Assembly: GCA_910586965.1 (NCBI GenBank)
Contig: CAJUMF010000025.1
Span: forward strand, 1 to 54,514
Reading direction: 5' to 3'
DNA: 54,514 nucleotides
Origin: an uncultured Dorea sp.
Lineage (GTDB): Bacteria; Bacillota; Clostridia; Lachnospirales; Lachnospiraceae
In this document: one piece after another, positions 15,101 to 23,611 of the stretch
Layout of the letters: every line of letters begins with the position of its first letter
Position numbering within the stretch: position 1 is the stretch's first letter
Notes under the pieces: generated by a model
The model's input: only the letters and a program-made list of their open reading frames with translations
What the model was told of the DNA's origin: nothing
Database searches by the model: none
Position numbers and translations under genes: made by a program

Positions 15101-16518
15101 CACTCCCATTATATGCATATACAAAGTTGCAAGGTATTAATGATCAGAGGAATTATAACGGTGCTACTAGTTCGCGTCTTGGATTTGGAATGAATAATAC
15201 AGGAGGTACAGGATTGCAAAACGAGACAACAAAAGATGGGTGGAAAATAAATGTTGCGAATGGTGCAAGTGGTGTAAGTAAAGTGTATAAAAATTGTTCA
15301 TTTGAATTGGTTTCAAAAACTTTAGGCACAGATGGTTATCCTGCCTTTAGTGTAAATGCTCCTGATTTGTTTAGTTCCAAAGCGCAAATTGGGAAAAAAG
15401 CGGTTTTAGGTCGTTCATTGGAATTTACTCGTGCTGGAGACACTTATACGTTATCAAAGGTGAAAAATGGAAATAAAGTAAGTGCAGATAATTTGGATCG
15501 TCTTCAATATACGGGTTCTGCTTGGACAGGGAAATTTGATATGTGGGTAAATCAATTTTGGCCGATGGATGATTCCGAAGAAACATATAATACGGATGGT
15601 CATGATTTGAAATTTGGTAATGAAGCGGATAAAACAAATAAAATGCGTATGGCTGTGGGAGAGCGAGAAGAGGCTTTTCCGTCAAGTGATGATGGCCAAG
15701 ATCATAATAGTTATTTCGGTATGCATTTTTCTGTTAAGTTTGAATTGACAGAAGATTATGTAGGACCATTAAATTATTACTTTTTTGGTGACGATGATAT
15801 GTGGGTATACCTGGATAATAAATTAATTTGTGATATTGGTGGTTGTCATCAAGCCGCTGGAGAATATGTTAATTTGTGGGATTGGATTAAGAAAGGCGAT
15901 GCAGGAACACATACTCTTAGATTTTTCTATACTGAGCGAGGGGCATCGGGTTCTACATGTTGGATGCAGTTTACATTACCATCTGTTCGGGAAATTCCAG
16001 TTGGGAAACCTACTGGTGGCATAAAAGATACTTTAACTATCACTAAAAATGTAGAAGGAGTAGCAACAACAGATAAGTTTGAATTTAAAATCAGCCTTTT
16101 AAATGAATCGGGAACACCGCTTTCAAATACTTATCCCTATGAAATAATCGATAGCGAAGGTAATGCAACAAATCATTCGGAAGGTATAGCTCATAATGGT
16201 ACATTTCGATTGGGAAATGGTGAATCAATTGTTGTGAAGGATTTACCGGATAATGCAAAATATACGATTGAAGAGACTAATGTGAGTGGGTATCTTTCAA
16301 CAGTTGGAGGAGAAGTTGTCGCTAATGGTACTGTAGAAGGAGTTATTGACTGGTACGGGGAAGATGATGAGAATTTACAATATGTTAATGTTTCAACCTA
16401 TGAACTTCCTGAAACCGGTGGTTCTGGCATTATGAGATATACTATTGCAGGCGCTCTATGCATACTGCTTGGCGCATGCTTTATGTATACAAAAAAAGCT
16501 AGAGAAAGGAGGGTGTAG
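12181..16518 (+). CDS. Large LPETG-anchored adhesin with Cys/His repeats
   Basis: 1445 aa. The N-terminal hydrophobic helix is at residues ~22-45. Residues 62-258 hold eight HxHxxxC(Y/F)...C repeats plus a ninth partial. An acidic Gly/Glu/Ala tract follows (~300-370), then a long variable region. A fibro-slime/PA14-like domain lies near 1180-1270 (DDDMWVYLDNKLICDIGG) and a pilin-type DUF7601/Spy0128-like domain near 1285-1400. LPETG is at 1409-1413 with a membrane helix and basic tail. It is the likely tip adhesin of the pilus made with the downstream pilin and class C sortase. Base composition drops sharply to AT-rich from about nt 13,700 to the end. RBS AAAAGGAGGG. Confidence 0.88.
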   Translation: MESPILKQIVKFLQTRKKQKQWMVVFVFMAVIVGFGTVTALKMMGQAMTCKEKVLDCQLALHEHTKGCFDKDKNVVCGYADYAVHKHNDDCYNAEHKLICRLPEVEKHEHTKKCYEKTKTLVCGQEESDGHQHGDGCYQTEKGDLKCKKEEHSHSDGCYDEEGNLVCDAEEHQHDDDCYKWEDVLVCGAKEGEGGHKHTDKCYDVQETLVCGKLELHTHTDKCFEKIDKNGKKEPGNLKIVCGKTELKEHTHTEDAGCLRTVDAAEADVIQEKLDKEAEETQPEVSKDGNEIFTTDMNEETEGEALEGAEGEASEDAAAEGEGVEGEVAEGEGAEGEASEDAAAEGEEPETAGDDEQEDAEAEGEEPQGYEESKTYEGLGYIVTASYNKDANIPEEAKFVAERITEESDEENYKKHEAEYKKSLGSEDATMSALFKLGFYVDGEEVEPASPVMITVQFVDKNGLPEGKPIKVVHFGDDKTEVIDGSKAESGSTSFKTDGFSIFGFGPDEENEDETVDADSELIPISGDYTYEGDAFDIAFHIEGNATFLNDDISLAGDETISENTSKEPKNEEAGASEGDETEGDKTEASGAFKEDADIDNSGEDVADTEAKDKVVDNENAGENERLEFVAKDLGEESVEYQTFVSYMQDSGKDVDLMQIRTLSYEVTYSGKPLNIEDCDITADIIPKEAMINNTEEDGDGNSIEAFEIKTNSTVNEIEAVPTNNDAQRRVVRLNNLSGAPLVASVRSNSNPEFTVQYYAYMHIMEDDPNFNTNAKASIDLIDTSGGNLPTNKLTQNTKNIYVDGTKAVGTWRDIVYKGRERSLEMIYSESPYSLLSYPGLENFDKFATKKNGEGLGEASKAQHHYDTTEVWVLKEGGNPKSKDYADWTIYGKKNAEKEYIDVDVNDVHSLEFTNNPDVESETKILVTDNTVIRLVADINSESYTNDVAFYDYDITDGKVYTDKTLKKEKDRSTLPLYAYTKLQGINDQRNYNGATSSRLGFGMNNTGGTGLQNETTKDGWKINVANGASGVSKVYKNCSFELVSKTLGTDGYPAFSVNAPDLFSSKAQIGKKAVLGRSLEFTRAGDTYTLSKVKNGNKVSADNLDRLQYTGSAWTGKFDMWVNQFWPMDDSEETYNTDGHDLKFGNEADKTNKMRMAVGEREEAFPSSDDGQDHNSYFGMHFSVKFELTEDYVGPLNYYFFGDDDMWVYLDNKLICDIGGCHQAAGEYVNLWDWIKKGDAGTHTLRFFYTERGASGSTCWMQFTLPSVREIPVGKPTGGIKDTLTITKNVEGVATTDKFEFKISLLNESGTPLSNTYPYEIIDSEGNATNHSEGIAHNGTFRLGNGESIVVKDLPDNAKYTIEETNVSGYLSTVGGEVVANGTVEGVIDWYGEDDENLQYVNVSTYELPETGGSGIMRYTIAGALCILLGACFMYTKKARERRV
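12364..12954 (+). repeat. Coding repeats HxHxxxC...C (8 full, 1 partial)
   Basis: Units of about 20-33 residues such as HEHTKGCFDKDKNVVCG and HKHTDKCYDVQETLVCG. Each has His-x-His, a Cys three residues later followed by an aromatic residue, and a second Cys about ten residues on. The spacing suits metal binding or disulfides. Confidence 0.9.
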
Positions 16519-16613
16519 ATTTCCTCTTGGATTTAGCAGGATAAGGAATTAAGGGCTTTAAGAAAAGCCGACATTCAAAGACATTAAAAAATAAAGAAAA
16601 GGAGAAAGGAATT

Positions 16614-18308
16614 ATGAAAAAATTCAAAAAATTTATCAGCATTATGTTGGTAACGGTAATGGCCTTAGCTATGAGTATGACGGCCTTTGCAGCAGAAACA
16701 TATAGTATCACTATTAAAGACAGTGAAACTGTAAAAGTAGCAGGCAAAACTTTCAACGCCTACAAGATTTTAGATGCGAAAACAGTTACTAAGGACGGAA
16801 AAATAGGTTATGCGTATACAGTTCCTAATGAGTTGAAAGGTTTCTTTGCAACGCGTTATGGTATAAATCAGTCTGTGGGTGATTTTTCCGCTCAGGTTGC
16901 AAAGGAAATTTCTAAAGAAACTGATATGTTTGCTTTTGGTGCAGCAGTTTTAAAAGCAGCAAAAGATGCTGGAATCCAACCATCATCAAAGGCAGCGGCA
17001 GAAGGAGCTGGAAGTGTTGAGATAACAGGTCTTGCTTCAGGGTATTATGTAGTTGAAGATGCCACAACAGCAGAAGGTGAGACTGTGTCTGCATTAATGC
17101 TTGATACAACAACACCTCATCCTGAAATTACAATTAAGGCTGATAAGCCGTCAATTGATAAGAAAATTGCAGTGGACGAGGATAGGATAACAACTAATAA
17201 TGCTGCTATAGGCGATGTAGTTAATTATGAAGCAAAATCTAAAGTACCAGATATGACAGGTTATAAGAAATATTACTTTGTTGTAAATGATACTATGAGT
17301 AAGGGATTGACATTTAATAATGATATCATTGTTAAAATGGGTAATGATACATTAGAGAAAGATACTGCATATACAGTAGAATATAATAAAAATGCGACAA
17401 CTGGCGAAACTGCTATAGAGATTGTGTTTAAGAATTTTATTCAGTATGCAGAGCGCAAAGGCCAGGATATCGTTATAACTTATTCAGCTACAGTTAATAA
17501 AGATGCAGTGATTGGTACAACAGGAAATCCAAACACAATATCTTTACAGTATTCAAACAATCCGAATAAAACAGTTGATGGAGAACCGGAAAATCCAGAT
17601 AAACCGGGAGAGGTAATTGGAAAAACACCAGATTCCGTAACAGTTACATATGTTACTGGCATTCAGTTGACGAAGGTTGATCCTGCAGGGAATAAATTGA
17701 CAGGAGCTAAATTCCAAATTACTGGTGAGAAGCAAAATATTGTCTTAACAAATAAAGAAGTATATAAAAAGAGTGAGACTGGTACATGGTTCCAGTTGAA
17801 AGATGGCACATATACAGAAAGTGTTCCTACTGATGCAACAAAAGATTCGTATGATAGTACAACGGTTAAATATGAGATAGTTAATGAAGTTGTAAAGGAT
17901 ATTGTTACAGAAGATATTATTGCTGAAGGCTATGTGAATGGTGAAGGGGTTTTGACTTTTGAAGGTTTATCAGCAGGCACATATGAGATTACAGAGCTTA
18001 TAGCTCCAGATGGATATAATTTGCTGTCAGAGCCTATTGAGGTTACCATTACCTATACAGATCCTGCGGAGTTTAAAAATAATGTAAACGCGCAATGCAC
18101 ATGGACATTCAATGCGACTCTTGGTGAAAATGAATTGCTTAAAGATGGAACTGGAAATGTAGCTGCTTTTTCAGTAGTAAATAATACCGGAGTAGAACTT
18201 CCATCCACAGGTGGTATCGGTACTACAATCTTCTACATTGTAGGTGCGATTCTTATGATCGGTGCTGGTGTGATCTTAGTAGCAAAGAAACGCATGAGCC
18301 ACGAGTAA
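16614..18308 (+). CDS. Major pilin, isopeptide-forming LPSTG protein
   Basis: 564 aa with a clear signal peptide (MKKFKKFISIMLVTVMALAM...AFAA). An N-terminal fimbrial domain (~30-185) is followed by an isopeptide-forming D2-type domain (~190-345). A Cna_B/SpaA-like domain (~350-500) carries the E-box YEITELIAPDGY at 457-468. The anchor is LPSTG at 529-533 plus membrane helix and basic tail. The candidate backbone lysine lies in PEITIKADKPSID, in the position of the pilin YPK motif though not identical to it. RBS AAAGGAGAAAGGA. Strongly AT-rich compared with the sortase gene downstream. Confidence 0.9.
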   Translation: MKKFKKFISIMLVTVMALAMSMTAFAAETYSITIKDSETVKVAGKTFNAYKILDAKTVTKDGKIGYAYTVPNELKGFFATRYGINQSVGDFSAQVAKEISKETDMFAFGAAVLKAAKDAGIQPSSKAAAEGAGSVEITGLASGYYVVEDATTAEGETVSALMLDTTTPHPEITIKADKPSIDKKIAVDEDRITTNNAAIGDVVNYEAKSKVPDMTGYKKYYFVVNDTMSKGLTFNNDIIVKMGNDTLEKDTAYTVEYNKNATTGETAIEIVFKNFIQYAERKGQDIVITYSATVNKDAVIGTTGNPNTISLQYSNNPNKTVDGEPENPDKPGEVIGKTPDSVTVTYVTGIQLTKVDPAGNKLTGAKFQITGEKQNIVLTNKEVYKKSETGTWFQLKDGTYTESVPTDATKDSYDSTTVKYEIVNEVVKDIVTEDIIAEGYVNGEGVLTFEGLSAGTYEITELIAPDGYNLLSEPIEVTITYTDPAEFKNNVNAQCTWTFNATLGENELLKDGTGNVAAFSVVNNTGVELPSTGGIGTTIFYIVGAILMIGAGVILVAKKRMSHE

Positions 18309-18326
18309 TCTTTAATATTTAATTGA

Positions 18327-18393
18327 ATTTTAGGTACCCGTTTATTAATATAGAACCTAAAATATGCCGGGGACGGGATGTCCTGTCTCCGGC
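18327..18393 (+). other. Two hairpins between pilin and sortase genes
   Basis: Hairpin 1: ATTTTAGGT (18327-18335) with ACCTAAAAT (18355-18363). Hairpin 2: a 12-bp stem with a 4-nt loop over 18366-18393 (GCCGGGGACGGG against the complementary arm, two G-U pairs). Neither has a T-run, so they look like mRNA-stability or processing elements separating abundant pilin mRNA from sortase mRNA. The remaining bases to 18528 show no gene. Confidence 0.55.
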
Positions 18394-18528
18394 AGTGCCG
18401 CACGAAGCTGACACCTTCCCGTGGTGTGCGGTGAGCAACGGACCGGCGGTCCGGCAGACGTCAGCAGACGGTAGGGGATACCGTTTTGATAGAGCAGCAA
18501 CCCATCAGACAGGATTGTGGGGAGATAT

Positions 18529-19542
18529 ATGAACGAAGAAACCAATAATAATGAAGAGACAAATAACAGCGAGGAGATACATACGGCGGAAGAGACATCT
18601 GCGGAAACGTCCGCAGCAGAGGAATCTATAGCGGAAGAATCTGTGCCGGACGTGAAGAAAGGAAAGCAAAAAAAGAAGAAGGGGAAAAAGAAGAAAGGCT
18701 CTTTTTCAACCATCCTGCTGGTAGTGATCATGCTGGCAGGAGCCGGTATCCTGGCTTATCCTTCCGTCAGCGACTGGTGGAACTCCATGCATGCGACACA
18801 GGCGATTGCAGGCTATGTAGAGGCGGTAGAGAGCATGTCAAAGGAAGAGAAGGAGGCAATCTTTGCTAAGGCGGAGGAATACAATGCATCTCTTCCCAAC
18901 GGCGTCAACTTCAACATCTCTGAGGCAGAGTACGCGGAGTATGCAAGTATCCTTGACATTACCGGCACAGGGATTATGGGATACATACAGATTGCGTCGA
19001 TCGGGGTCAACCTTCCGGTCTATCACGGCGTAGATGAAGGCATCCTGCAGATTGCGGTAGGACATATACCGGGCTCTTCTTTCCCCATAGGAGGGGAGAG
19101 GACACATGCCGTTATGTCCGGCCACCGGGGACTTCCCAGCGCAAAGCTTTTTTCCGACCTGGATAAATTAGGCGAGGGGGACGTGTTCACGGTTACGGTA
19201 CTGGACAGGACATTCACCTACATGGTAGACCAGATTCGCATCGTGCTGCCGGAGGAGACGGATGAGCTTGGTATCGTAGAGGGGAAAGAGTACGCGACGC
19301 TGGTGACCTGTACGCCTTACGGCATCAATTCCCATCGGATTCTTATGAGAGGACATAGAATCGCCAATCTTGACGGCAAGGCGACACCTGCGGAGGCAGT
19401 GAAGATACCGACTTACATCGTCATTCCGGCGGTGGGGATTCCGCTTTTGTTCATCGTCCTGGCGATAATGCTTATATATTACCGGAAAAAGGGACCGGGA
19501 AAGACAACGCAGGAGATGCTGGAAGATATAAGGAAACTATAA
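18529..19542 (+). CDS. Class C (pilus-polymerising) sortase
   Basis: The start at ATG 18529 is preferred over GTG 18517, because GGGGAG lies between them. 337 aa: an acidic N-terminal tail then a Lys-rich patch (~42-57), membrane helix (~60-77), catalytic barrel, and a second membrane helix near residues 287-310, the class C hallmark. Catalytic residues His199 (MSGHRG), Cys261 (TLVTCTPYG) and Arg270 (NSHRI). It joins pilin subunits by transpeptidation at LPxTG, outside the membrane. The ~55-residue acidic/basic cytoplasmic tail is unusually long. Confidence 0.93.
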   Translation: MNEETNNNEETNNSEEIHTAEETSAETSAAEESIAEESVPDVKKGKQKKKKGKKKKGSFSTILLVVIMLAGAGILAYPSVSDWWNSMHATQAIAGYVEAVESMSKEEKEAIFAKAEEYNASLPNGVNFNISEAEYAEYASILDITGTGIMGYIQIASIGVNLPVYHGVDEGILQIAVGHIPGSSFPIGGERTHAVMSGHRGLPSAKLFSDLDKLGEGDVFTVTVLDRTFTYMVDQIRIVLPEETDELGIVEGKEYATLVTCTPYGINSHRILMRGHRIANLDGKATPAEAVKIPTYIVIPAVGIPLLFIVLAIMLIYYRKKGPGKTTQEMLEDIRKL

Positions 19543-19602
19543 AAGATATAAAGAAGTTACAAGGAAATCTTTTCATGCAGATTCATAAAGGAGGAGAGAA
19601 TT

Positions 19603-20685
19603 ATGGAAATAAAACCAAACAGCCGGCGAAAAGGGAAAATAGGCCGTCTGCTATGTCCGCTGCTGGCATTTGCGCTGGCGGCAGGAATGATCCTAGCTGC
19701 GCCGGGGCTCAGCGGGGCAGCCAGGGCAGTTGATCTTGACACACAATGTTCCCTGACGATATCCCCCGGCAGTCTGGAGTTTGAAGACCTGGCGGAGGCC
19801 AATGTGGTAATTGACCTTTACAAAGTTGCGGATGCGGTTCCGGTCAGCGGATATGACACCTATACTTATAAGTTCTTAAAGGGATATGAGGCGTTGGAAG
19901 AAGGCTATGAGCAGAAACCGGACAATGAGGGATGGAGAAAGATGGCTCAGACGGCAGCGAAGTACGCCCTTGAGAATGATAAGCCTGTCTCGGAAGGGAA
20001 GAAGGCAGACACCCCCATTGAGAACCTGCAGTGCGGATTATATCTCTTGATTGCAAGGGGAGACGGACTTAAAGAGTATACGACGTCGGTGACGAGGGAG
20101 GACGGCACGAAGGATGTTGCGACGATCGCAAACTCCAAGACCCACGTCTACACCTTTGCGCCGGAGCTTATTTCCCTGCCAAGCAAGCATACAGAGGACG
20201 GGAACGGCAATACGACGGCAGGAAATGGTGAGTGGGACTATCATATGGAAGCTACGCTTAAGCCGGAACAGTCGCCGCGTTTTGGCTCGCTGGAGATTGT
20301 GAAGAATCTTGAGACCTACAATGTAAATGTTCCGGCAGTGTTTGTATTCTCCGTAGAGGCGGAGCTTGAAGGGAAGAATGTGTACAGCGACGTAGTGACG
20401 ATTACATTTACAGAGGCGGGACAGAAGAAGTCTCTGATAGAAAGAATCCCGGTAGGGGCAAGGGTGACAGTCAAAGAGATATACAGCGGGGCATCCTATG
20501 AGGTGACATCGGCGGATGAGAGGAATGTGACGATAGACGCCACAGAGGTTGCGTCAGCGGAGTTCACCAACGATCATACTACAACGAATCACGGAGGCGG
20601 AGGGGTGAACAACCACTTTACCTATGACACACAGAATGGATGGGAGCTGGAAAAGCAGCCGGCGAATCGCACGGACGAAGAGTAA
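19603..20685 (+). CDS. Secreted pilin-like protein without LPxTG
   Basis: 360 aa with a signal peptide (residues ~14-42). An N-terminal fimbrial-like domain (~45-185) has the motif NLQCGLYLLIARGDGLKEYTT. A Spy0128/DUF7601-like domain (~225-325) contains SLEIVKNLETYNVNVPAVFVF. The C-terminus is hydrophilic and ends WELEKQPANRTDEE, with no sorting signal or membrane helix. It probably joins the fibre as a minor or tip subunit, or is retained by other contacts. It is GC-rich, unlike the pilin. RBS AAAGGAGGAGAG. Confidence 0.75.
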   Translation: MEIKPNSRRKGKIGRLLCPLLAFALAAGMILAAPGLSGAARAVDLDTQCSLTISPGSLEFEDLAEANVVIDLYKVADAVPVSGYDTYTYKFLKGYEALEEGYEQKPDNEGWRKMAQTAAKYALENDKPVSEGKKADTPIENLQCGLYLLIARGDGLKEYTTSVTREDGTKDVATIANSKTHVYTFAPELISLPSKHTEDGNGNTTAGNGEWDYHMEATLKPEQSPRFGSLEIVKNLETYNVNVPAVFVFSVEAELEGKNVYSDVVTITFTEAGQKKSLIERIPVGARVTVKEIYSGASYEVTSADERNVTIDATEVASAEFTNDHTTTNHGGGGVNNHFTYDTQNGWELEKQPANRTDEE

Positions 20686-20700
20686 GGAGGGCATGAGCAG

Positions 20701-21210
20701 ATGAAAAAGAAAAGTATTTATCTGGCGGTCTTTGCCGTGGTATTGGTTCTGGCAGGGTCGGCGGGCAGTGCCTGGGTTTACTTTACAACATATGTGGAGG
20801 CGGCAGGTACACAGACCATATCACTGGGAGATGAGACCACCGTGGAAGAAGAGTTCAACTCGTGGACAAAGCACATAGTGATTACCAGCGACGAGGATTC
20901 CGAGCCGGTCTATGTAAGAGCAAGGGCCTACTGCGGCAGTCAGTATGAACTCGTGTATACGGCATCGGAGAAATGGACGCCGGACAGCGACGGGTACTAT
21001 TATTACAGCGATATCTTAAATGCAGGGGAAAAGACCTCGGAATTTATCGTTAAGATTGAGAATGTCCCGGAGGATGTTACGGATGCGTCAGAGTTCAACG
21101 TAGCCGTTATCTATGAGACAACGCCGGTTCTCTATGATGAGGACGGCAATCCTTATGCGGACTGGAACGGGAAACTGGATGTGACGGTGGAGAAGGGAGG
21201 AAATAACTGA
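20701..21210 (+). CDS. Secreted TasA/CalY-like small protein
   Basis: 169 aa. The N-terminus has a SipW-type signal region (LAGSAGSAWVYFTTYVEAAG), reminiscent of TasA/camelysin precursors. It then becomes an acidic beta-rich domain with no membrane anchor. The stop shares bases with the next start (21210), indicating coupling. A SipW-type peptidase gene occurs further down the cluster. Family assignment is by N-terminal pattern only. Confidence 0.6.
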   Translation: MKKKSIYLAVFAVVLVLAGSAGSAWVYFTTYVEAAGTQTISLGDETTVEEEFNSWTKHIVITSDEDSEPVYVRARAYCGSQYELVYTASEKWTPDSDGYYYYSDILNAGEKTSEFIVKIENVPEDVTDASEFNVAVIYETTPVLYDEDGNPYADWNGKLDVTVEKGGNN

Positions 21211-21971
21211 TGAGACGGATAAAAAGATTCCTGAAATCTCCGACAGCTACCATGCTCACGTTTGTCCTTGCGGCGGGGCTGCTCCTTTTCTCCTCAATCG
21301 GCGGAGCGAGGGCGGCGCTGACATATTTCTCAGAGACATATGTTTCCCGTGTACAGATGTCTAACATCGGAGTGACGCTTTTAGAGAACGGAAAAGAGAT
21401 ATCCAAAAGAGATTATAACAAGACCTCGGACGGAACCTGGAATGAGAGTACAGGAGTCCTGCTGGGCAATATGCTTGAGAAGGGCGAGGAGTTCAAGATC
21501 GGCAAGAAATATAAAGAAGAGCTGAATGTGAGAAACAGCGGGACGATCGATCAGTATGTCCGCGTCAGCATATACAAATACTGGGTGAAGAAGGACGATA
21601 AGCAGCAGACCCTTTCTCCGAATCTGATAGACCTGAACCTTGTCAATGTAGGGAGTGACTGGCTTTTAGACAAATCCGCCTCTACAGACGAGCGGACGGT
21701 GCTGTATTATTCAAAGCTTCTGGGGGAGGGAGAGACCACCTCTTTGTTTGCTGACACGATCAAGGTTGATAAGATGGTTGCGACAAAGGTGACTCAGTAT
21801 CCTGTGGAAGGGAAAAAGAACACCATCCGCACGGTCTATGACTATGACGGGATGCAGTTCTGCGTAGAGGCCAAGGTAGACGCGGTCCAGGATCACAATG
21901 CGGAGGATGCAGTGTGGAGCGCCTGGGGCAGAAGAGTTACCGTAGATAATGAGACTTTGAGTTTGAGATAA
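21210..21971 (+). CDS. Secreted TasA-like protein, unknown
   Basis: 253 aa. The signal segment is TMLTFVLAAGLLLFSSIGGA, then ALTYFSETYVSRVQMSNIGV, a layout like SipW-dependent substrates. The body is beta-rich (NVRNSGTIDQYVRVSIYKYW) and lacks anchor or LPxTG. A candidate co-fibre or matrix protein with the neighbour it overlaps by one base. Confidence 0.6.
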   Translation: MRRIKRFLKSPTATMLTFVLAAGLLLFSSIGGARAALTYFSETYVSRVQMSNIGVTLLENGKEISKRDYNKTSDGTWNESTGVLLGNMLEKGEEFKIGKKYKEELNVRNSGTIDQYVRVSIYKYWVKKDDKQQTLSPNLIDLNLVNVGSDWLLDKSASTDERTVLYYSKLLGEGETTSLFADTIKVDKMVATKVTQYPVEGKKNTIRTVYDYDGMQFCVEAKVDAVQDHNAEDAVWSAWGRRVTVDNETLSLR

Positions 21972-21984
21972 GGAGGAAGAGGGC

Positions 21985-22788
21985 ATGGGAAAAAAGATAT
22001 GGACACTGTTCCTCTTGGTGGGACTCTTAGCGTCGGTGAGTATAACGGCACAAGCGGAAACTTCTCACGGAAAATCGAATTGGTCCGTTGTATTCACGAA
22101 GGATAAGAAGATGGAGACGAACTTCAAGACTTCTGACTTGGATGAGGTTATCTATGGGCTGCAGCCAGGGGACAATGTGATCATCAAGCTGAAACTTAAG
22201 AACCAGAATAAGTCCGCTACGGACTGGTACATGACGAATAAGGTGCTGTATTCCTTAGAGGACCGCAGCAGCAACTCCGCAACAGGCGGCGGTGCTTACA
22301 CGTATAAGCTGACTTACAAAGGGCCGGACGGAAAGACGGATACCCTGTTTGACAGCGATACGGTCGGCGGCGAGGGAGAGAGCAAGGCAGGCGAAGGCCT
22401 TAAGCAGGCGACCAACGGACTGACCGATTACTTTTATCTTGACACATTAAAGAGCGGAAAGAGCGGTGAGGTCACGCTGGAGGTTGCCTTAGACGGCGAC
22501 ACCCAGGGAAACGATTACCAGGATACACTTGCGGACTTGCAGATGAACTTTGCGGTTGAGCTTAACAACACAGGCTCGGGAGAGCCGTCCGATGACAACG
22601 GCAGACGTCCTCCTGTGGTACGGACAGGCGACGACCTGACGCTGACGCCGTTTATCATCACGGCATGCGTGTCGGGAATCCTGCTTTTGCTCTTCGCATT
22701 CTACAGTCAGAAACAGCGTGAGAAAGAGAAGATGATGAGAGCAGAGGCAAGAGCAAAAAGGAGGGCGGTGCGGCATGAAGATATTTAA
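21985..22788 (+). CDS. Secreted protein with sortase-like C-terminal tail
   Basis: 267 aa. Signal peptide to about residue 24 (SITAQA), a beta-rich domain (LQPGDNVIIKLKLKNQNKS), then VVRTGDD directly before a membrane helix and a very basic tail. This resembles a non-canonical sorting signal with TG but no LP, and might be a class B sortase substrate or simply a membrane protein. It overlaps the next gene by 14 bp. Confidence 0.6.
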   Translation: MGKKIWTLFLLVGLLASVSITAQAETSHGKSNWSVVFTKDKKMETNFKTSDLDEVIYGLQPGDNVIIKLKLKNQNKSATDWYMTNKVLYSLEDRSSNSATGGGAYTYKLTYKGPDGKTDTLFDSDTVGGEGESKAGEGLKQATNGLTDYFYLDTLKSGKSGEVTLEVALDGDTQGNDYQDTLADLQMNFAVELNNTGSGEPSDDNGRRPPVVRTGDDLTLTPFIITACVSGILLLLFAFYSQKQREKEKMMRAEARAKRRAVRHEDI

Positions 22789-23611
22789 GAAGATAACGGT
22801 ATTTCTGCTGGCGCTCTGTATGGCAGGTTCTGTCTCGGTAACGGCAGAGGCGGCGGAGGAACCTTATACTTATACGGTACGTTTCTTTGCGGGTGCACGG
22901 GGAACGTTTAAGGGAAAACAGGTCATGGTCTTTAGCGGCCTGAAAGAGGGAGAGCGCGTGACCTTCCGCCAGTCGGATATCACGATGGATAAGAGCAGCA
23001 AGTATTATATCAGAGGCATCCGCGAGAGCGGGAAAGATAACAATACGGTAAGCAACCAGTCTTCTTTTGTAGTGACCGGCGATATGGACTATGTGGTGGC
23101 TTACGGAATCAAAGGGAACTCGGTAGGATATACGGTCCGCTATGTGGACACAGACGGAGAGCAGCTCCTTCCCGATGAGACGTATTACGGGAATGTGGGC
23201 GACCGCCCGGTAATCGCATACCAGTATATTGAGAATTATCTGCCTCAGGCATACAACCTGACAGGCACGCTCAAGCAGAATGAGGCGGAGAATGTATTCA
23301 CATTTACTTATGCCCCAATCGAGGCCGGGACAGCACCTGCGGCTCCGGTGGCGGTGCCGGACGAAGATGTGCCGGCAGCCCTTCAGGATATCGAGGACGG
23401 TGAAGTGCCTCTTGCCAATGTCGGGGGAGACGACCAGCTCACTAATATTGAAGATGAGCCGACGCCCCTTGGCAGAGGAGATTTTGCAAAGCGCATCTTA
23501 GATCTCCCCGCCGGAGCAAAAGCAGGCATCCTGTCACTGCTCGTGCTTGTCGGCGCAGGCATAGGCTATCTCTATATGAGAAAGAAGAGGAAAGTACAAA
23601 ATGCGGAATAG
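22775..23611 (+). CDS. MucBP-like membrane-anchored surface protein
   Basis: 278 aa. Signal peptide (to about residue 27), an N-terminal beta domain, and a MucBP-like repeat (~120-185: YTVRYVDTDGEQLLPDETYY, GNVGDRPVIAY). A Pro/Ala/acidic stalk follows, then DEPTPLG and a C-terminal membrane helix with a basic tail but no LPxTG. It overlaps the SipW-type gene by 11 bp. MucBP-type domains are linked to mucin or surface binding; the assignment is tentative. Confidence 0.65.
   Translation: MKIFKKITVFLLALCMAGSVSVTAEAAEEPYTYTVRFFAGARGTFKGKQVMVFSGLKEGERVTFRQSDITMDKSSKYYIRGIRESGKDNNTVSNQSSFVVTGDMDYVVAYGIKGNSVGYTVRYVDTDGEQLLPDETYYGNVGDRPVIAYQYIENYLPQAYNLTGTLKQNEAENVFTFTYAPIEAGTAPAAPVAVPDEDVPAALQDIEDGEVPLANVGGDDQLTNIEDEPTPLGRGDFAKRILDLPAGAKAGILSLLVLVGAGIGYLYMRKKRKVQNAE

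Noticed and set aside
18323..18532. 69-aa ORF between pilin and sortase
   Set aside because: It spans two strong hairpins, lacks a ribosome binding site and ends inside the sortase start.
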